Shown: positions 48,571 to 59,480 of the stretch, one piece after another
How positions within the stretch are numbered: position 1 is the stretch's first letter
How the letters are laid out: every line of letters begins with the position of its first letter
The notes under the pieces: generated by a model
The model's input: the letters and a program-made list of their open reading frames with translations, nothing else
Told to the model about the DNA's origin: nothing
Database searches by the model: none
Translations under genes and position numbers: made by a program
Assembly (NCBI GenBank): GCA_947034885.2
Contig: OZ019759.1
Location: 4,342,501 to 4,406,500 of the forward strand
Length of the DNA stretch: 64,000 nt
Direction of reading: 5' to 3'
Source: Thuidium tamariscinum
Lineage: Eukaryota > Streptophyta > Bryopsida > Hypnales > Thuidiaceae

Positions 48571-49199
48571 AAAATTTATCTCTATATAATTCTAAATGTA
48601 ATAAAAAATATATATATATGTCTCTCCAAATGTTTGATGGGTTTAGGGTATTAGACACCTTTTTCCAAACATTGTATGCGAGAAGAATGGTTTCAATATA
48701 ATTTATGAATAAATTTAGTACTTAACGGGACAAAATTTTTAATTTTTTAAAGTAAACATGTAGACCGTAGCAAGCAAAAATATGAGCCGACCAAAACCGT
48801 TGCCAATAGACCAACTAACTGCAGTGAAACACTAGAATTCAGCATCAGTGTTGAATTCGTGATGAAAAAACATGCAGGCATGGGCATGGGCGTACATGCG
48901 CATGATAGGGCATGGTTCACCCCATGCCAGGTCCCTCCAGCCCTTTCCATGGCAGGTTTAGTGGAGATACGCCTGTGTTAGTCCCTGCCATAACACTGGG
49001 ACTAAAACGGTACATTTTTCCTTTGGGCAGCAAGGTTTTACTTCTATCGCAGGCAGGTCAAATAGCAATTACAGGTGTGCACCTGCGTGTCAGTTGGGAA
49101 CAATTTCTGACTCCGGCACACAAAGCTGTAAACTGCGAAGCAATTAAGGAGCCAGTTCATTATGAGCCGCTATAAGGAGGGTGAGAAATAGTGTACACC
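47041..49199 (-). repeat. Right terminal inverted repeat with 142-bp subrepeats
   Basis: Inverted partner of 14976 to about 16825. In the outer 200 bases I count about eleven differences, mostly transitions. Eight 142-bp units are present (AATGGTGTGTG-type anchors near 48152, 48011, 47868, 47725, 47586, 47445, 47303 and 47162). Those at 47725 and 47586 have no partner in the left arm, and the AT dinucleotide run near 48540 is longer than on the left. Confidence 0.85.
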
Positions 49200-49208
49200 G
49201 CAAAAGTC
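49200..49208 (+). repeat. 9-bp target-site duplication, right
   Basis: GCAAAAGTC, partner of GCGAAAGTC at 14967-14975. Confidence 0.8.
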
Positions 49209-51310
49209 CATTGCGCAGGCCATGGCATCAACTGCTGCCTCTAGTTCAGCATCAGGGCTAACAATGGTGTCTGCTGCCATAGATATTGAAGAAGCTGCTC
49301 AACACGACTATCAGAAGTTTGCTTTGATGCGGCGTGACTTCTAGGCAGAGCACAAAGATTGTTTTCTACTCAAGATGGAGACAATTTTTGTGCCAATTTT
49401 GCAATGTATGATTGCCGATGATTAGTATATTATTCAGACATTGCAGAAAGACATTGTCGACATTGTAAAGAACCAACTTATACAGGTTGGCAATATCAAG
49501 CAACAACAAAAGGTTTGCTTTAACACCCGTGGATGAAAACAAGTAGCTCCTTAAAAAAAAACCTGAAACTTGGGAGGAGATAGCCAATGGCCAATTCATG
49601 ATAATCAATGGTCAGCACAATATTACAGCCTCCAAGCAGCTTCAGGACATTATGTCTCTAGGGGAAAAGCGTAGAACTAAACTGCAGACGTGGGAAGCGT
49701 TTATTGTAATTATGGAGCCTTGACGCCAATAAGCTAAGAAACATATTGAGGTTTTATAATTGTACAAACCATCTAAATCTTGTTCAACCGACTTGGGGGA
49801 ATTAGATAATCAGCTGCCGAAAAATTTGGCTCGCTTGCAAACGTCCTTCGGACATACAAACGAAGGGATCTACACGATGCAACGAGGCCGTTTTTTATTG
49901 TGCAAATTTTATGGTGGATAGTGTTACCTGAGACTTATTGTCAAGTCAATGATACCCATTTCATTGTGGTATTTTTTGCTCTCGAAATTACTTTTTGGTG
50001 ATAGTTTAATTCTGGCTTTTTTAGTGCTTTTTTAATGCATAACCTGAATGTCAGTCATATACTATTAATTTCTTTGGAACTTGTAGAAAACTTGACTGTA
50101 TTGTTTATGGAAATTGCAGAGCTTTACAGATGCTGTTGTGCAGCGCTTCCAGAACATTAATCCTGAAAGGGATGGTGCTTCAATCAAAGGGCCAACCAAT
50201 TTGAAAAATGAAATATAAATCATAACTTTGCCTGATGGTATGTGGGATTTCTGGGAGCGCTTTCTGACAAAGCAATCCGATGGCGAGCTCGTTGACCCCG
50301 TATCCTTGAAGCAATACAAGGATACAAAGGGATACAAACCGAAGAACTCCGCCCTCAAAAGAGAGTTTTTCAAACACTATGGACGTTTTACAGATTTGGA
50401 CTACAAGGTCCTTGCCCAGCACTTACTAGCGGAGACACCTGGTCGAAAGGCTTATTACTCCAAGGTGACGATGCCCAAGAATAGAATTACAGTGCCTGAC
50501 AGTCTAGCTCATGTAGAGTGGGTAGAGCGACGGAAGCGAAAAAAAGTCGTCCTCCAAGACTTGATGGCGATAAACCCAGCTTTGAAGTTTTTTGAGGTCA
50601 GAGGGGACGTTGCCCACAAGACATGGAGAGCCTGGAAGGCTAGGCATCGGTTCTCTTCAAGGACGTGGGACTTTTTGTTGTCCTACCCCAAAGCGGGGTA
50701 CTTTGCCCTTTGTTTGAAGAACAAAGCATGGTTGAAGCGGTCCAAGGACTTGGAAAAACAATATCCAAAGGTCTTCTATATGTTTTGTCGCTTTATGAAG
50801 CTAAAGTACCAGTTGAAGGATCCTCTGGGTGGAGTTCAGACCCGCAGTATTGATGTCGCGGCAAAAGTTCTAATAACGAGCTCACAATATCGGTACATTC
50901 CTCGGAATGTGAATCTCGCAGTGTTGGATGCAATGGAGATCTCGTGCCTAAATCCAACAAAGAAGCATGTCCCTTTGGATCTGTTTCTAGCCTTTTTTCA
51001 GGAGAAGCTGGAGCCAGAAATGAGAGAGCCAAACGTTTGGCTCTTCATTCTACGGGGTTTAGACGACATGAAAGCGACGATGAAGTTTGTAACATACAAA
51101 TTGAAGGAATACGAATACGCAAAGGCCTTCTACGTTCCGAGCAAGGGGAAGATGATGGGGAACAACACCAAATTGCACAATAGCTATCAACATTCCCCTT
51201 TTCTTCTTCTTCAAAAAAGGAGCAAGTTTGCGGCCAAGGTTAGGGGGTACGTGAAAGCTGAGTACAAAACACCAGCTTCATGCACCTACTACTTTGATGC
51301 TGCGAAGAAC

Positions 51311-51547
51311 CACTACAAGAAAAAATGTCCGAATTGACAGAAACTGGTCCAAATCAACTAGTCCTAATTGACAAAAAATTGACAAAAAATTGACAGATTT
51401 TTGTCAATTCGAACAATTTTTTGTCAATTTGGACAGAAAATTGTTCAAATTGACAAAAATTTGTCAATTTTTTGTCAATTTTTTGTCAATTAGGACTAGT
51501 TGATTCGAACCAGTTTTTGTCAATTCGGACACTATTTTCTTGTAGTG
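51311..51547. mobile_element. CACTA-type foldback MITE, 237 bp
   Basis: It begins CACTACAAGAAAA and ends TTTTCTTGTAGTG, the classic plant CACTA (En/Spm) terminus, with a perfect 3-bp duplication AAC (51308-51310 and 51548-51550). The two arms of about 115 bp are almost perfect inverted repeats built from AATTGACAAAAA words, so a transcript would fold into a long hairpin. It is inserted inside gene B between Asn (AAC) and Ile (ATA) codons and adds a premature end. Confidence 0.95.
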
Positions 51548-51708
51548 AACATAGAGGCAAAGTGGAGGATTTAGCCGTCGGAACTTAGAATGGAGTTCTA
51601 CCTCCAAATCCTCAAAGACTTTGCAATTCCCGAGGAAAATGTCCTCGAACTGTACACAAGCCCAAATTCATATTGGCATCAAAGATATTTTTTCCTACCC
51701 CTCCAGCA

Positions 51709-51731
51709 CTTATCGTTGACTCAACGATAAG
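51709..51731. repeat. Perfect 23-bp palindrome of the dispersed motif
   Basis: Eleven-base arms CTTATCGTTGA and TCAACGATAAG around one central C, with no mismatch. It lies within the decayed gene B and ends the frame there with TAA. A weaker copy lies at 51793-51812. Confidence 0.9.
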
Positions 51732-53110
51732 TAGGTAATATGTTTATTCTGTTTTGTTATTGCTTTTTGTAGTTCCTCTCAAATCCACAATACCATCGAG
51801 TCGATGTTATCTCAAAAGATCACAATATTTAGGGCTAATTCTACACGAAATAAAACCTTGCAGATGTTTGGGGCCTATTTCTACGGCTTCAGTAATCGAG
51901 AAGACGTAAAATCTCTCTTGAAGATCTCCTACTTGGCGAGAAAAATGGACAAGAACAATTACTTGTTTTCAAACTCGCCTTACACGGTAACATACACTCG
52001 TCCACTCTCCTAGGGTGTAGTGGAAGTGAGATCTACTTCGCCTTCGTCCCCGCTTGTGAGCTTTGTGTCTCCTGTTGAAGTTGCAGAACGAGGACAACTT
52101 GGCCGCGGATCAACAAGTCCGCGTGTCAGTAATGACCTGGGGGAGAGGGCATCAATGAATATGGAACAAATACGTTCCAAATCCATTTGTGGATGTCCAC
52201 TCTGGCTTTTGTACTTGAGTTGGGACTTGGGACTCAAAGCATATAGGGTGATCCAATGGACACGCAAGGTGATCCGTTGGATTCTCAAAATGAGTTTGAC
52301 CATATGGATGAGCCGCAGGAGTCTCAAGACGTCTTGCCTCTGTTTTGTCCAGTGAATTTGGACGATGAAATTAACGATGACACAGAGTTCGACCAATTCC
52401 TTCGCCAAGATAGAGTTCAATATTGGAGGAGAGGCTCAGAAGGTGTCGTCCATGGCGACGTGGAGATGGATCCTCTGGAAATAGAGGCGGCACAACTGAT
52501 GAAGATCAATGAAGTGGAGGATCAGAGGAGACAAGCGTTGGAGCTAGAAGAAGTTGGTGAAGAAGACGACGTTCGAATAGAGGACCCCATTCTGAATGCA
52601 GGGGAGGAGACCACAAAAGAAGTGGCGAGACCCCCGCCAGTGATCCATGAGCTCAGTAGTGATTCTTCCAATGAGGAAGAGTTGAATAGGCCCCATGAGT
52701 CCGACGACAACGACAAAGACCACAATGGCCTTCCAAGGTGAAGGAGATGAAGCCCCTTCTTGCACCAGATGGCATAGTTGTCAAAGCATGAGATGGCAAA
52801 GTCATCAAGATCGAGAAGGGGTATTGGAACGAGCTGGAGAAAATCGGAGCGAGGCGGAAGGCGAGGATGGCGAAGAAGGCCCAAACAAAAAAAGACCTAG
52901 AGGAAGCGAAGGTCGAGAGCGCTACGTCAAAACAGAAGATGGAGATGATGGAGGCACAGCTCTCCCAGATCACGAAGTTTTTGGAGTCCCAAAAAATGTT
53001 TTCCCAAGGAACTCCATTTTCTCAACCTTTTGGCGCAAGCTAGGGGGGGCCCGTGGTCCCATCTAGCATCCTCGCCCCTCAACAGGTCGTGGAGTTGGTG
53101 AGCTAGCTCC

Positions 53111-53311
53111 CTTATTGTCGAGTCAACGATAACGTTGACACCCTGGCTGTAACTGAGGTACAAGCAACGCCCTCCATCCCGTTGTTTGACCCTCCCAGGC
53201 ATGCCCCTTCGGATCCTACTATGTTTGAGGTCGTCATTTCAGAGACGCAGGATCTTGCATCTCTGGATCTCCAAGTCCCTACTGCAAAGGAGTGTCGTTG
53301 ACTCGTCGATA
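53111..53311. repeat. Two further copies of the palindromic motif in gene B
   Basis: 53111-53132 (TTATTGTCGA then GTCAACGATAA) and 53291-53311 (TGTCGTTGACTCGTCGATAG). Both lie inside sequence that reads as gene B coding frame, so the motif was either inserted there or is part of the element. Confidence 0.6.
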
Positions 53312-53366
53312 GATCTGAGGCAGAGGCTGGTCCGTCACATGTGGTGGCATAGAAGAATGACAATAT

Positions 53367-54212
53367 TGAAGTGCCACCATGTGTGATGTCAGAATAAAAT
53401 CCGTTGTAGCCCGAGACAGAATTTGTGTAAGATCCCACAGTGTTTTCCGGAACAGGTCTAGGGAGTAATCGACTAAGATAGACACTTGTAGAGTCTGGGT
53501 TTGAGATTGGGAGCGTCCGACCAAATGCCAACTGAATGGTGATCTGATCTCTTTAGACGAAAGAAGGACTAGTGAGGAAATTCAGCTCTCTTATACAAGC
53601 TACCGCCCTTGTTCTGCCAGGATTTAGACTAACTGGGTAATCTGTCGTTGTAGTATTTGTTAGGACTAGGCAGGAGTGCTTGCGTGACCTGTTGGGCCGG
53701 ATCAGTCCCGGTCTAGTTGTGAAGTGTTCCAGTCTGTTTTAGTATTAGTTCATTTTTCCTTACAAGTGGAGCTTCTGACACTTTAAAACTTGAAGGGTAG
53801 GAGTAAGCTTCCTTCCTAAATGTCCAAACAAGTAGACCCCTCTTATTACAGAGGTTAAACTTACACTTGGTCACTTATTTAGGGACCAGACCAGATCTCA
53901 GTTCCGGTCTCCGGTCCCATATTCAAAAAGAGTAAGTAAGAAAATTTTAAATATGATGGTATAAGTAAAGAAGGAACTCTTTGAAGTCAAAGGATTGATC
54001 TCATATCAGGTCCAAAGTAAATTCTAGGAACCCTTTAGACCAGGTCCGGATCATTCTTTTGCTTGGGTTTTGTTGTGGTAACCACAAACGTATTCCAGTC
54101 TTACGTCAACTTTCAACCAAATCCTTTGGGAACGATACACGAGTCACTTTAAGGCTAACTTAGTGCATTCTAACGCCTTAGAGAAGGAATTGTGCTTTCC
54201 TGTGCTACGACA
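53367..54212 (+). repeat. LTR-like 3' end related to element A
   Basis: Shares TCTGTCGTTGTAGTA (53641) and the GTGACCTGYT word with 13245 onward. It ends CTTTGGGAACGATAC...GTGCTACGACA, as element A ends TGGGACGATAT...GCGTACGACA. The characteristic words here are GACCAGACC/GGTCCGG rather than GGATCCGG. It follows the end of gene B, so gene B may belong to a retroelement of the same broad class as A. No start or duplication was found. Confidence 0.45.
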
Positions 54213-54820
54213 CCATTGGAGGATCAAAATCACTTTCTACTTCGGATCTTGCTACAAGCAAGAGCATGCAAAAGCAAAAGCATAATATTTCAAGCAATGT
54301 GAGGTCCTGGGATAACCAAGATGGTAAAAGTGGGCCTTCATATCCTTCTCGACGCAAGGATATCTTGAGAGCACTCGCAAAAAGCTCAAGTTATGGAAAA
54401 TAACAAATGAGTAAAGTGACGTAGTACATTTTTCGAAGCCATTGGCTTTTGAGTTCTCATTTTTATAAATAGTAAGGCCATATATAGAACGCTTAATACA
54501 CTTAAAGTAGTAAAGAGTCACATGTACAATGAGGCTCTTTGTTTGTTCATTTTTGAAGATAGATAAAATGTAGACCGCACCTTGTGTATTGAGGCTTTAT
54601 CTCACTCTCTATATTGTAAAAAGATGGTCCTCATTTTCTACTAAGTTATTGGCCGTTCTGTTATGCCTTCCCCATCAAAACTCTCACTTGTTCACTGAAA
54701 ATTAGTGAACATTGTAATTAATCTTGAATGCAGCTTGATTATTATCATAGAATTCAACAACTCTTTGATCAATGGAGCTTTCACATTCTATTTTGAAAGT
54801 CTCATAATGGTCATTTTGTC
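54213..54820. other. AT-rich spacer, no feature seen
   Basis: Non-coding; a short frame on the minus strand (54521-54252) has no recognisable features. Confidence 0.3.
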
Positions 54821-57313
54821 TCAATTTAACGAATAAGGCCTTTTTAGAGTTGGCTTGGGCGGAGCAGGTGGAGTTGTACTTTCCTCCTCCTCCGTGGTCT
54901 CTTCCGAATTGGCTTTATCCTCTTCAGACTCTACGATTTCTTCCTCAAACTCCTCATCCTCTTCTTCCTTGTTGTGAACAATCACCACACGCTCTTCCTC
55001 CTTGTCAAAATCATCCGGTACTACCACCACCGGAGTGTTGTGAGGTGCCAGAACAACTTCCGCCATATGGACAAAGCGCTCCGGAAACTACTTTGCTGGA
55101 TTCTAAAGTGTCTTCATCTAGATCTCCAGATCAATCCGGATCGGCGTTGGTATCGCGGTGGGCAAAACGTTCTCAACTGTGGACGTTCCAGCTCTCGTGC
55201 GATCCGACCCAAGGTCAGACAGCCTCTTCTTCATTGGTGTGTTCCCTAATTGGCCCCTGTCCGTCAATAACCTCCCCTGCTGCATCAGATTAAGGTTTGT
55301 GAAGACCGGAAGGTTCATTAGGTCTGAAAGCGCCTCGGCTAATTCCGGGTTCAAACCCGCAACCAAGGTCTTCATCTCCCTTAAGACTGCTTCCATCTTT
55401 GCCTGGTAATCCACCAGGATTGTAAGGAGCTTGGTCCTTGTTATGTGCCCTTCTTGGGCCAGTTGTGAGGCAAAGAGTCGGGGTCTTACCACTGCCTCGG
55501 CTGGTTGATCCACTAGCTCCCTCAAGCTCTGGACCATCGTGGTCGCCTTGCTCACCTTCCCCTTGGCAATGCTCAGCTTACTCTCAAACCAATGGACTTG
55601 GTTTTGGAGTGCATCCCATTCCATCTCAACCCTCTTGTGATCCTCCTCAACCTTTCAAACCCAATCCTCTCCTTTTTGAATCCGCTCCTTTTGGATCCAG
55701 AACTCTTCCGTCCACTTCCGTATTTCTTCAAATTTCTTCGTCCTTCCTCTGCAGCACTTCCGGATCCAAGATCTGGTCTAAGACCTCTAGCACGTCTTTT
55801 AGCTCGACCCCTCCCAACTTGGCGACGATTTGTTGGAGCAGTCCTTTGAGGTTGCGATACTCTGAGTGGCCTAAGATGAGGTACTTGGTTGCCAAGTCAA
55901 AGTGGTCTACCTTCTTCAGCTTCTCTTGCAACGATTTAGGTTGATCATCAACCGATACTCCTCTCTTATCCAGAGTCGTATTCTTCTGTCGATCTGGCTT
56001 GCAATCCAGAACTTCTCCACCCTCTTGTTCTTGGTGTTCGTCATCCATGGTTTCGGATCAACATTCGGCTCCTCTCATTTTGTCTCTACCTCGGCGGTAA
56101 AATCGTACTTCAATATTTGAAGTCCGCTTACGTATGCCAGCATTTCCGGGGCGTTCAATACATCTTTCTAGTGATATAGATGGAATAAGTATGTACTAAT
56201 GGTATTGTACTTGACCCTCTAAACATCGTTAGCTAGTTTAGAAACTAGTTGGGAGAATACCATTGACCAATTTACGATCCGTTTCTCGAAACACCCAAAG
56301 ATGGTATTTGCCATCGTGACGATGACCTTGGTAGGCTTTTTCGGGTAGAAGATGGGAATCAAAATTTCTAACATTCTCTTATGACGGTCGTTCTTGCAAT
56401 CCAAGATTGTGTATCCATCCTTTGGGTTCGCCGAATTCCGGAACTTCTCTAATTCGTATTTATCGTTCTGGGTGGCTAACCCTAATCCGGTTTTCTCAAA
56501 ACCGTAAACTGTTGCCCAATGATCTGCCATCCAAGTAGCCGGCCTATCCCTCACCGTCAATTGATATTGATTTGAAACTCCCGTGAAGAGTTCCTGAATC
56601 ATTTCCTCACTCTTCACACTCCACGAACAACGGATGAGTCCCTCGCAACCTAGAAATACCAAATCATCCTCTCACTCCTTTTGATATTGCAGATCAAAAG
56701 GAATGACCTGTGCTATCAACCTGACGATAACAGCCGCCTTCTGCGGATTGGATGAGCTTGCCATCTCTCCATCCGCGAATCCTTTCTTTGTTGGTGCGGT
56801 TGATACCGACCCTAAACTCAACTCGGAATCGATTACTAACTCACCACTCTTTCACTCAATTATACTCGCGCTCCAAAACTTGCAGAAGAATACACGACAC
56901 TCGCAAACAAAAGTGGGAAATGGGGCGAGGCAATGGGGTATAAGTACTTGTTGGTATCCGCCATTCCCGGTCTCCAACAGAAAGTCGCGACATTCCCGGA
57001 CCGTTACGCTAGTTTCTATAGGTTGGTGGCTTAGACTCGTAGGTGTTGTCCATCCGGAACTTTTTCGGATCGAATCCGGATCATGTTCGATCCGCCCCTG
57101 GATCCGTTCCACTTACTCCTAGGATCCGTTCCACAAATTGCCAAGATCTATTCCAAAAATTCTTCGGAATTTCCAGATCCGTAAATCCTTAGGCAGTAAA
57201 AGACCCTAGACCTCTTTTATTCCTACATCTAAACTCCAAAAATTTAGAAAATTTAGACTAGTCTAATAAAATACATTCCTATTTTATGTTTTTGATATTT
57301 TCAGACTGGGACA
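54821..57313 (-). pseudogene. Element A, inverted diverged copy (gag-like gene broken)
   Basis: Homology to element A begins at TGTCCCAGTC (57313) and runs through the promoter region and the gene, ending near 54821. Four broken pieces match the left copy in order: 56662-56219 (GYTILDC, IPIFYPKKPTKV, ANTIFGCFEKRIVNWS), 56048-55728 (LGGVELKDVLEVLDQ), 55624-55118 (ILVDYQAKMEAVLREMKTLV, LNPELAEALSDL) and 55066-54821 (acidic tail). Frameshifts and stops separate them. The conserved positions mark the real domains of the family: the IPIFYP core, the coiled coil and the acidic tail. The 3' end of the element is missing. It is inserted in gene B copy 2, as the left A is inserted in the leader of gene B copy 1. 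Confidence 0.7.
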
Positions 57314-57960
57314 ACTTTGTTCCAATGAATGATGGGGGGGCAAGACTGACGCTTCCCTGACAACGACCTTGCAAATGGTCGGTAGGACGACCCACTACAG
57401 GTTCTTTCTCTACGTGTTTCAATGCGTAGCAATCAAGCGTTTGAAAAATGAGACGCACTCTCATTGCATTTGATCTGGTTGTGCTGTTCTTCTAAGGCAC
57501 GTATCCAGCTTTTTCAAAATGGTCATTCAGTGACTCCATTTGTGAATCCTCCAAAAATGTCATGAAATTGGAGAGATCGAAACTTCCATAATAGAAGTTC
57601 ACATTCAGTACAATGGAGTGGTAGTGCTCTTTTGATCTTCTACTCTCATTGACCTCTTACAGCATAATCAAAATGTAGTCCTTCTGGTGTTCTTCAAGTA
57701 GTATTACTTTCTCTTTCAGATTCCAAGGCATATACATATTTGTCCCTTGAACTTTGTAACGAAGGTACACATAATTTTTAAATCGATTTACACCAAAGGT
57801 CCACATGTGAATGTGTTCTTTGAACTCCCACAACGTCCCATACGTGGCCTCCATCTCCGTGATGAAGGGTTTATCATTAAAAGGGTTAATGAACGGTTTA
57901 ATGTGGTGAGATGTCAAGGAGTAGTTGTAGTTGTCCGTTTGCTCTATATTTGTTTTCCTA
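57314..57960 (-). pseudogene. Gene B copy 2, 5' fragment
   Basis: Minus-strand match to 14330-14790: NPFNDKPFITEMEATYGTLW, WTFGVNRFKNYVYLRYKV, then after TAA/TAG-type stops HYHSIVLNVN, FMTFLEDSQMESLND, and DCYALKHVEKEPVVG. It ends where inverted element A begins (57313). One stop at the AGYVP-stop-KN position corresponds to Trp (GYVPWKEG) in copy 1. Confidence 0.6.
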
Positions 57961-58950
57961 TGTAACCATAAAATGCGTTGTTCAGATTTTTGTTATCATA
58001 CATGATACTCGTTTGAAAACATCATGTTCATGAATAAAATAGGAATGCCTCTGAACATGAGCAAAATATTACAATAAATATGCTAACCTATGTCTACGGT
58101 GAATCCTATATTCACTAATAATGCTTTTGCCGTTTCATTACAAAATGAAGATAGATGTAGATTCTTTACAAAATTAAATCAAGTAATTCCTTTGACACTA
58201 CTAGTATTTTGTTATAAAGGTGACCAAAAGGTTTAAAATATTTCTAACAGGATAAGTTATCTTTGAACCCAACCTATCCTCAGTGATGAGGAAGCAATTA
58301 TCCTTGACCCAACAATAACTTCAGAACATGAGAATGCAATTATCCTCGCCCGATGATAATTCAACCCTGAAGATGTGCATTGGTTTACAAAGTTAAAAAT
58401 ATTTCATTCCTAACCATCATTAATTTGTAAGTTGGTGATCTCTTTCTACTTCTTTATGGATTTTATTTGTCATTGTTTTGTTTTAATCAGAACCACCAAT
58501 TAAGAGACTTATTAGGGTTTGAACATTTCATTTGTTATTGTTGTCATGATGATAAGTCACGTTTTCTTAAACTTTTATTGTATTTCTCTATTTTTCCTGA
58601 ATGACTAACCTATTATCATCGAGTTGAGGATAAAGACATGAGCACTGAAGTTTTTCTAATAGGAAAGATTAATTCACAGTGAGATCAGATGTTGAATTTA
58701 GGTGATTTTTAATAGTATGTTTCGTGGTCATGGAGTTAAAATTTGTTGAAATTGTTTATTATCATCGTATCGAGGATACTTATCTATACAGATGTAAGTC
58801 CTGAGCATGACATCGTCTTATCATTGGTTCAAGGATAGCATTTCTATCTTCCTTTAAACCCTAATTTTATCAAAATAAATAGTCTGCCTTGTTATCACCG
58901 GGTCGACGATAGCTCCAGCACTCTTGTCAAGACCCTAATTTCATTTTTGT
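57961..58950. repeat. Palindromic motif cluster upstream of gene B copy 2
   Basis: About seven copies of the TTATCRTCGA-type motif in 650 bp: 58257-58280 (weak), 58297-58320, 58339-58361, 58613-58634, 58759-58778, 58818-58840 and 58891-58913. The surroundings are AT-rich and non-coding. The position mirrors the cluster upstream of gene B copy 1. Confidence 0.7.
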
Positions 58951-59480
58951 TTCTTCATTCGCTTTAAATTTGTAAAGAAATTTGAAGGTATAGCTCCTAA
59001 ACCCTAATTCTACGTATACCTAAACCCTAAACCTCAGACCACATTCTATCTTATGGCAAAGTCACCCTATCATTTCAATTCATCAACAGAACTAACCTGA
59101 TCAATGAATGAGTTTAGAACTGCTTCACAAGTGAAAATGAAATCGCTCCAAATCTTCAAATTCCACTCTGCAATGCATTTCATGAAGACTAAGTCAGTAT
59201 AATGTCATACTGGAGTTTTGAATGCTCTGTATATTAATGTACCATGACCCTAAACCCTAAACCAATACCAATTTGATTGTAACATTCAAAACACTAAAAT
59301 CCTAAACCCCAAATGGAACCGTAAACAATATCATTGAACAATTGCTCAACCCTATGCATTTTGGAGAAGATACCAATCCGAATGTAAAGAGAAGAGAATG
59401 CTTGGTGAATAGGAGAATGCCCAACAAAGATGGTCACCTGTACCCAACTAAATGCACAATTGTTTTGGCTTGACCAGAAC
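58951..59480. other. Non-coding, with CCCTAAA fragments
   Basis: Short interrupted CCCTAAACCCTAAA runs near 59000-59030 and 59250-59300. They are too short and broken to be a telomere array. No gene seen. Confidence 0.35.

Larger units (their letters stand above)
14976..49199. mobile_element. Giant (34.2-kb) composite Mutator-like element
   Basis: The outer ends are perfect inverted repeats for the first 60 bases (start GGTGTACACTATTTC) and about 95% identical by eye over the next hundreds. Homology runs from 14976 to about 16825 on the left and from 49199 to about 47050 on the right. A 9-bp duplication flanks it and its removal reopens the reading frame of gene B. Contents in order: terminal repeat, Ulp1-like gene U1 (+), internal terminal-repeat copy, U2 (+), partial third copy, MURA-type transposase gene with SWIM finger (+), U3 (-) and terminal repeat. 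Plant Mutator-like elements that carry Ulp1-like genes are known (the Kaonashi group). The size, three Ulp1 copies and internal repeat copies are unusual. All genes are now broken, so it probably depends on transposase from elsewhere. Confidence 0.85.
49209..53366 (+). pseudogene. Gene B, 3' part, unclassified mobile-element protein
   Basis: Continues the frame that stops at 14975 (IAQAMASTAASSSASG), with stops TAG near 49341 and 49423. The best preserved part, 50228-51337, is a basic, Trp- and Lys-rich block (MPDGMWDFWERFLTKQSDG; DPLGGVQTRSIDVAAK; NVWLFILRGLDDMKATMKF). A MITE interrupts it at 51311; without it the frame reads on through KNIEAKW to TAG near 51570 and LKDFAIPEENVLELY. After a TTGCAG acceptor (near 51863) comes MFGAYFYGFSNREDVKSLL, then an acidic region (52256-52741), a frame change, and a coiled coil (52820-53000, ARRKARMAKKAQTKKDLEE). 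I find no polymerase, integrase, transposase or zinc-finger motif and do not recognise the family. It may be a structural or accessory protein of a non-autonomous element. Confidence 0.55.

Noticed and set aside
54850-55944. Plus-strand frames opposite the inverted element A gene
   Set aside because: They are shadows of the minus-strand gag-like frames, which have clear homology to 10.6-12.6 kb.
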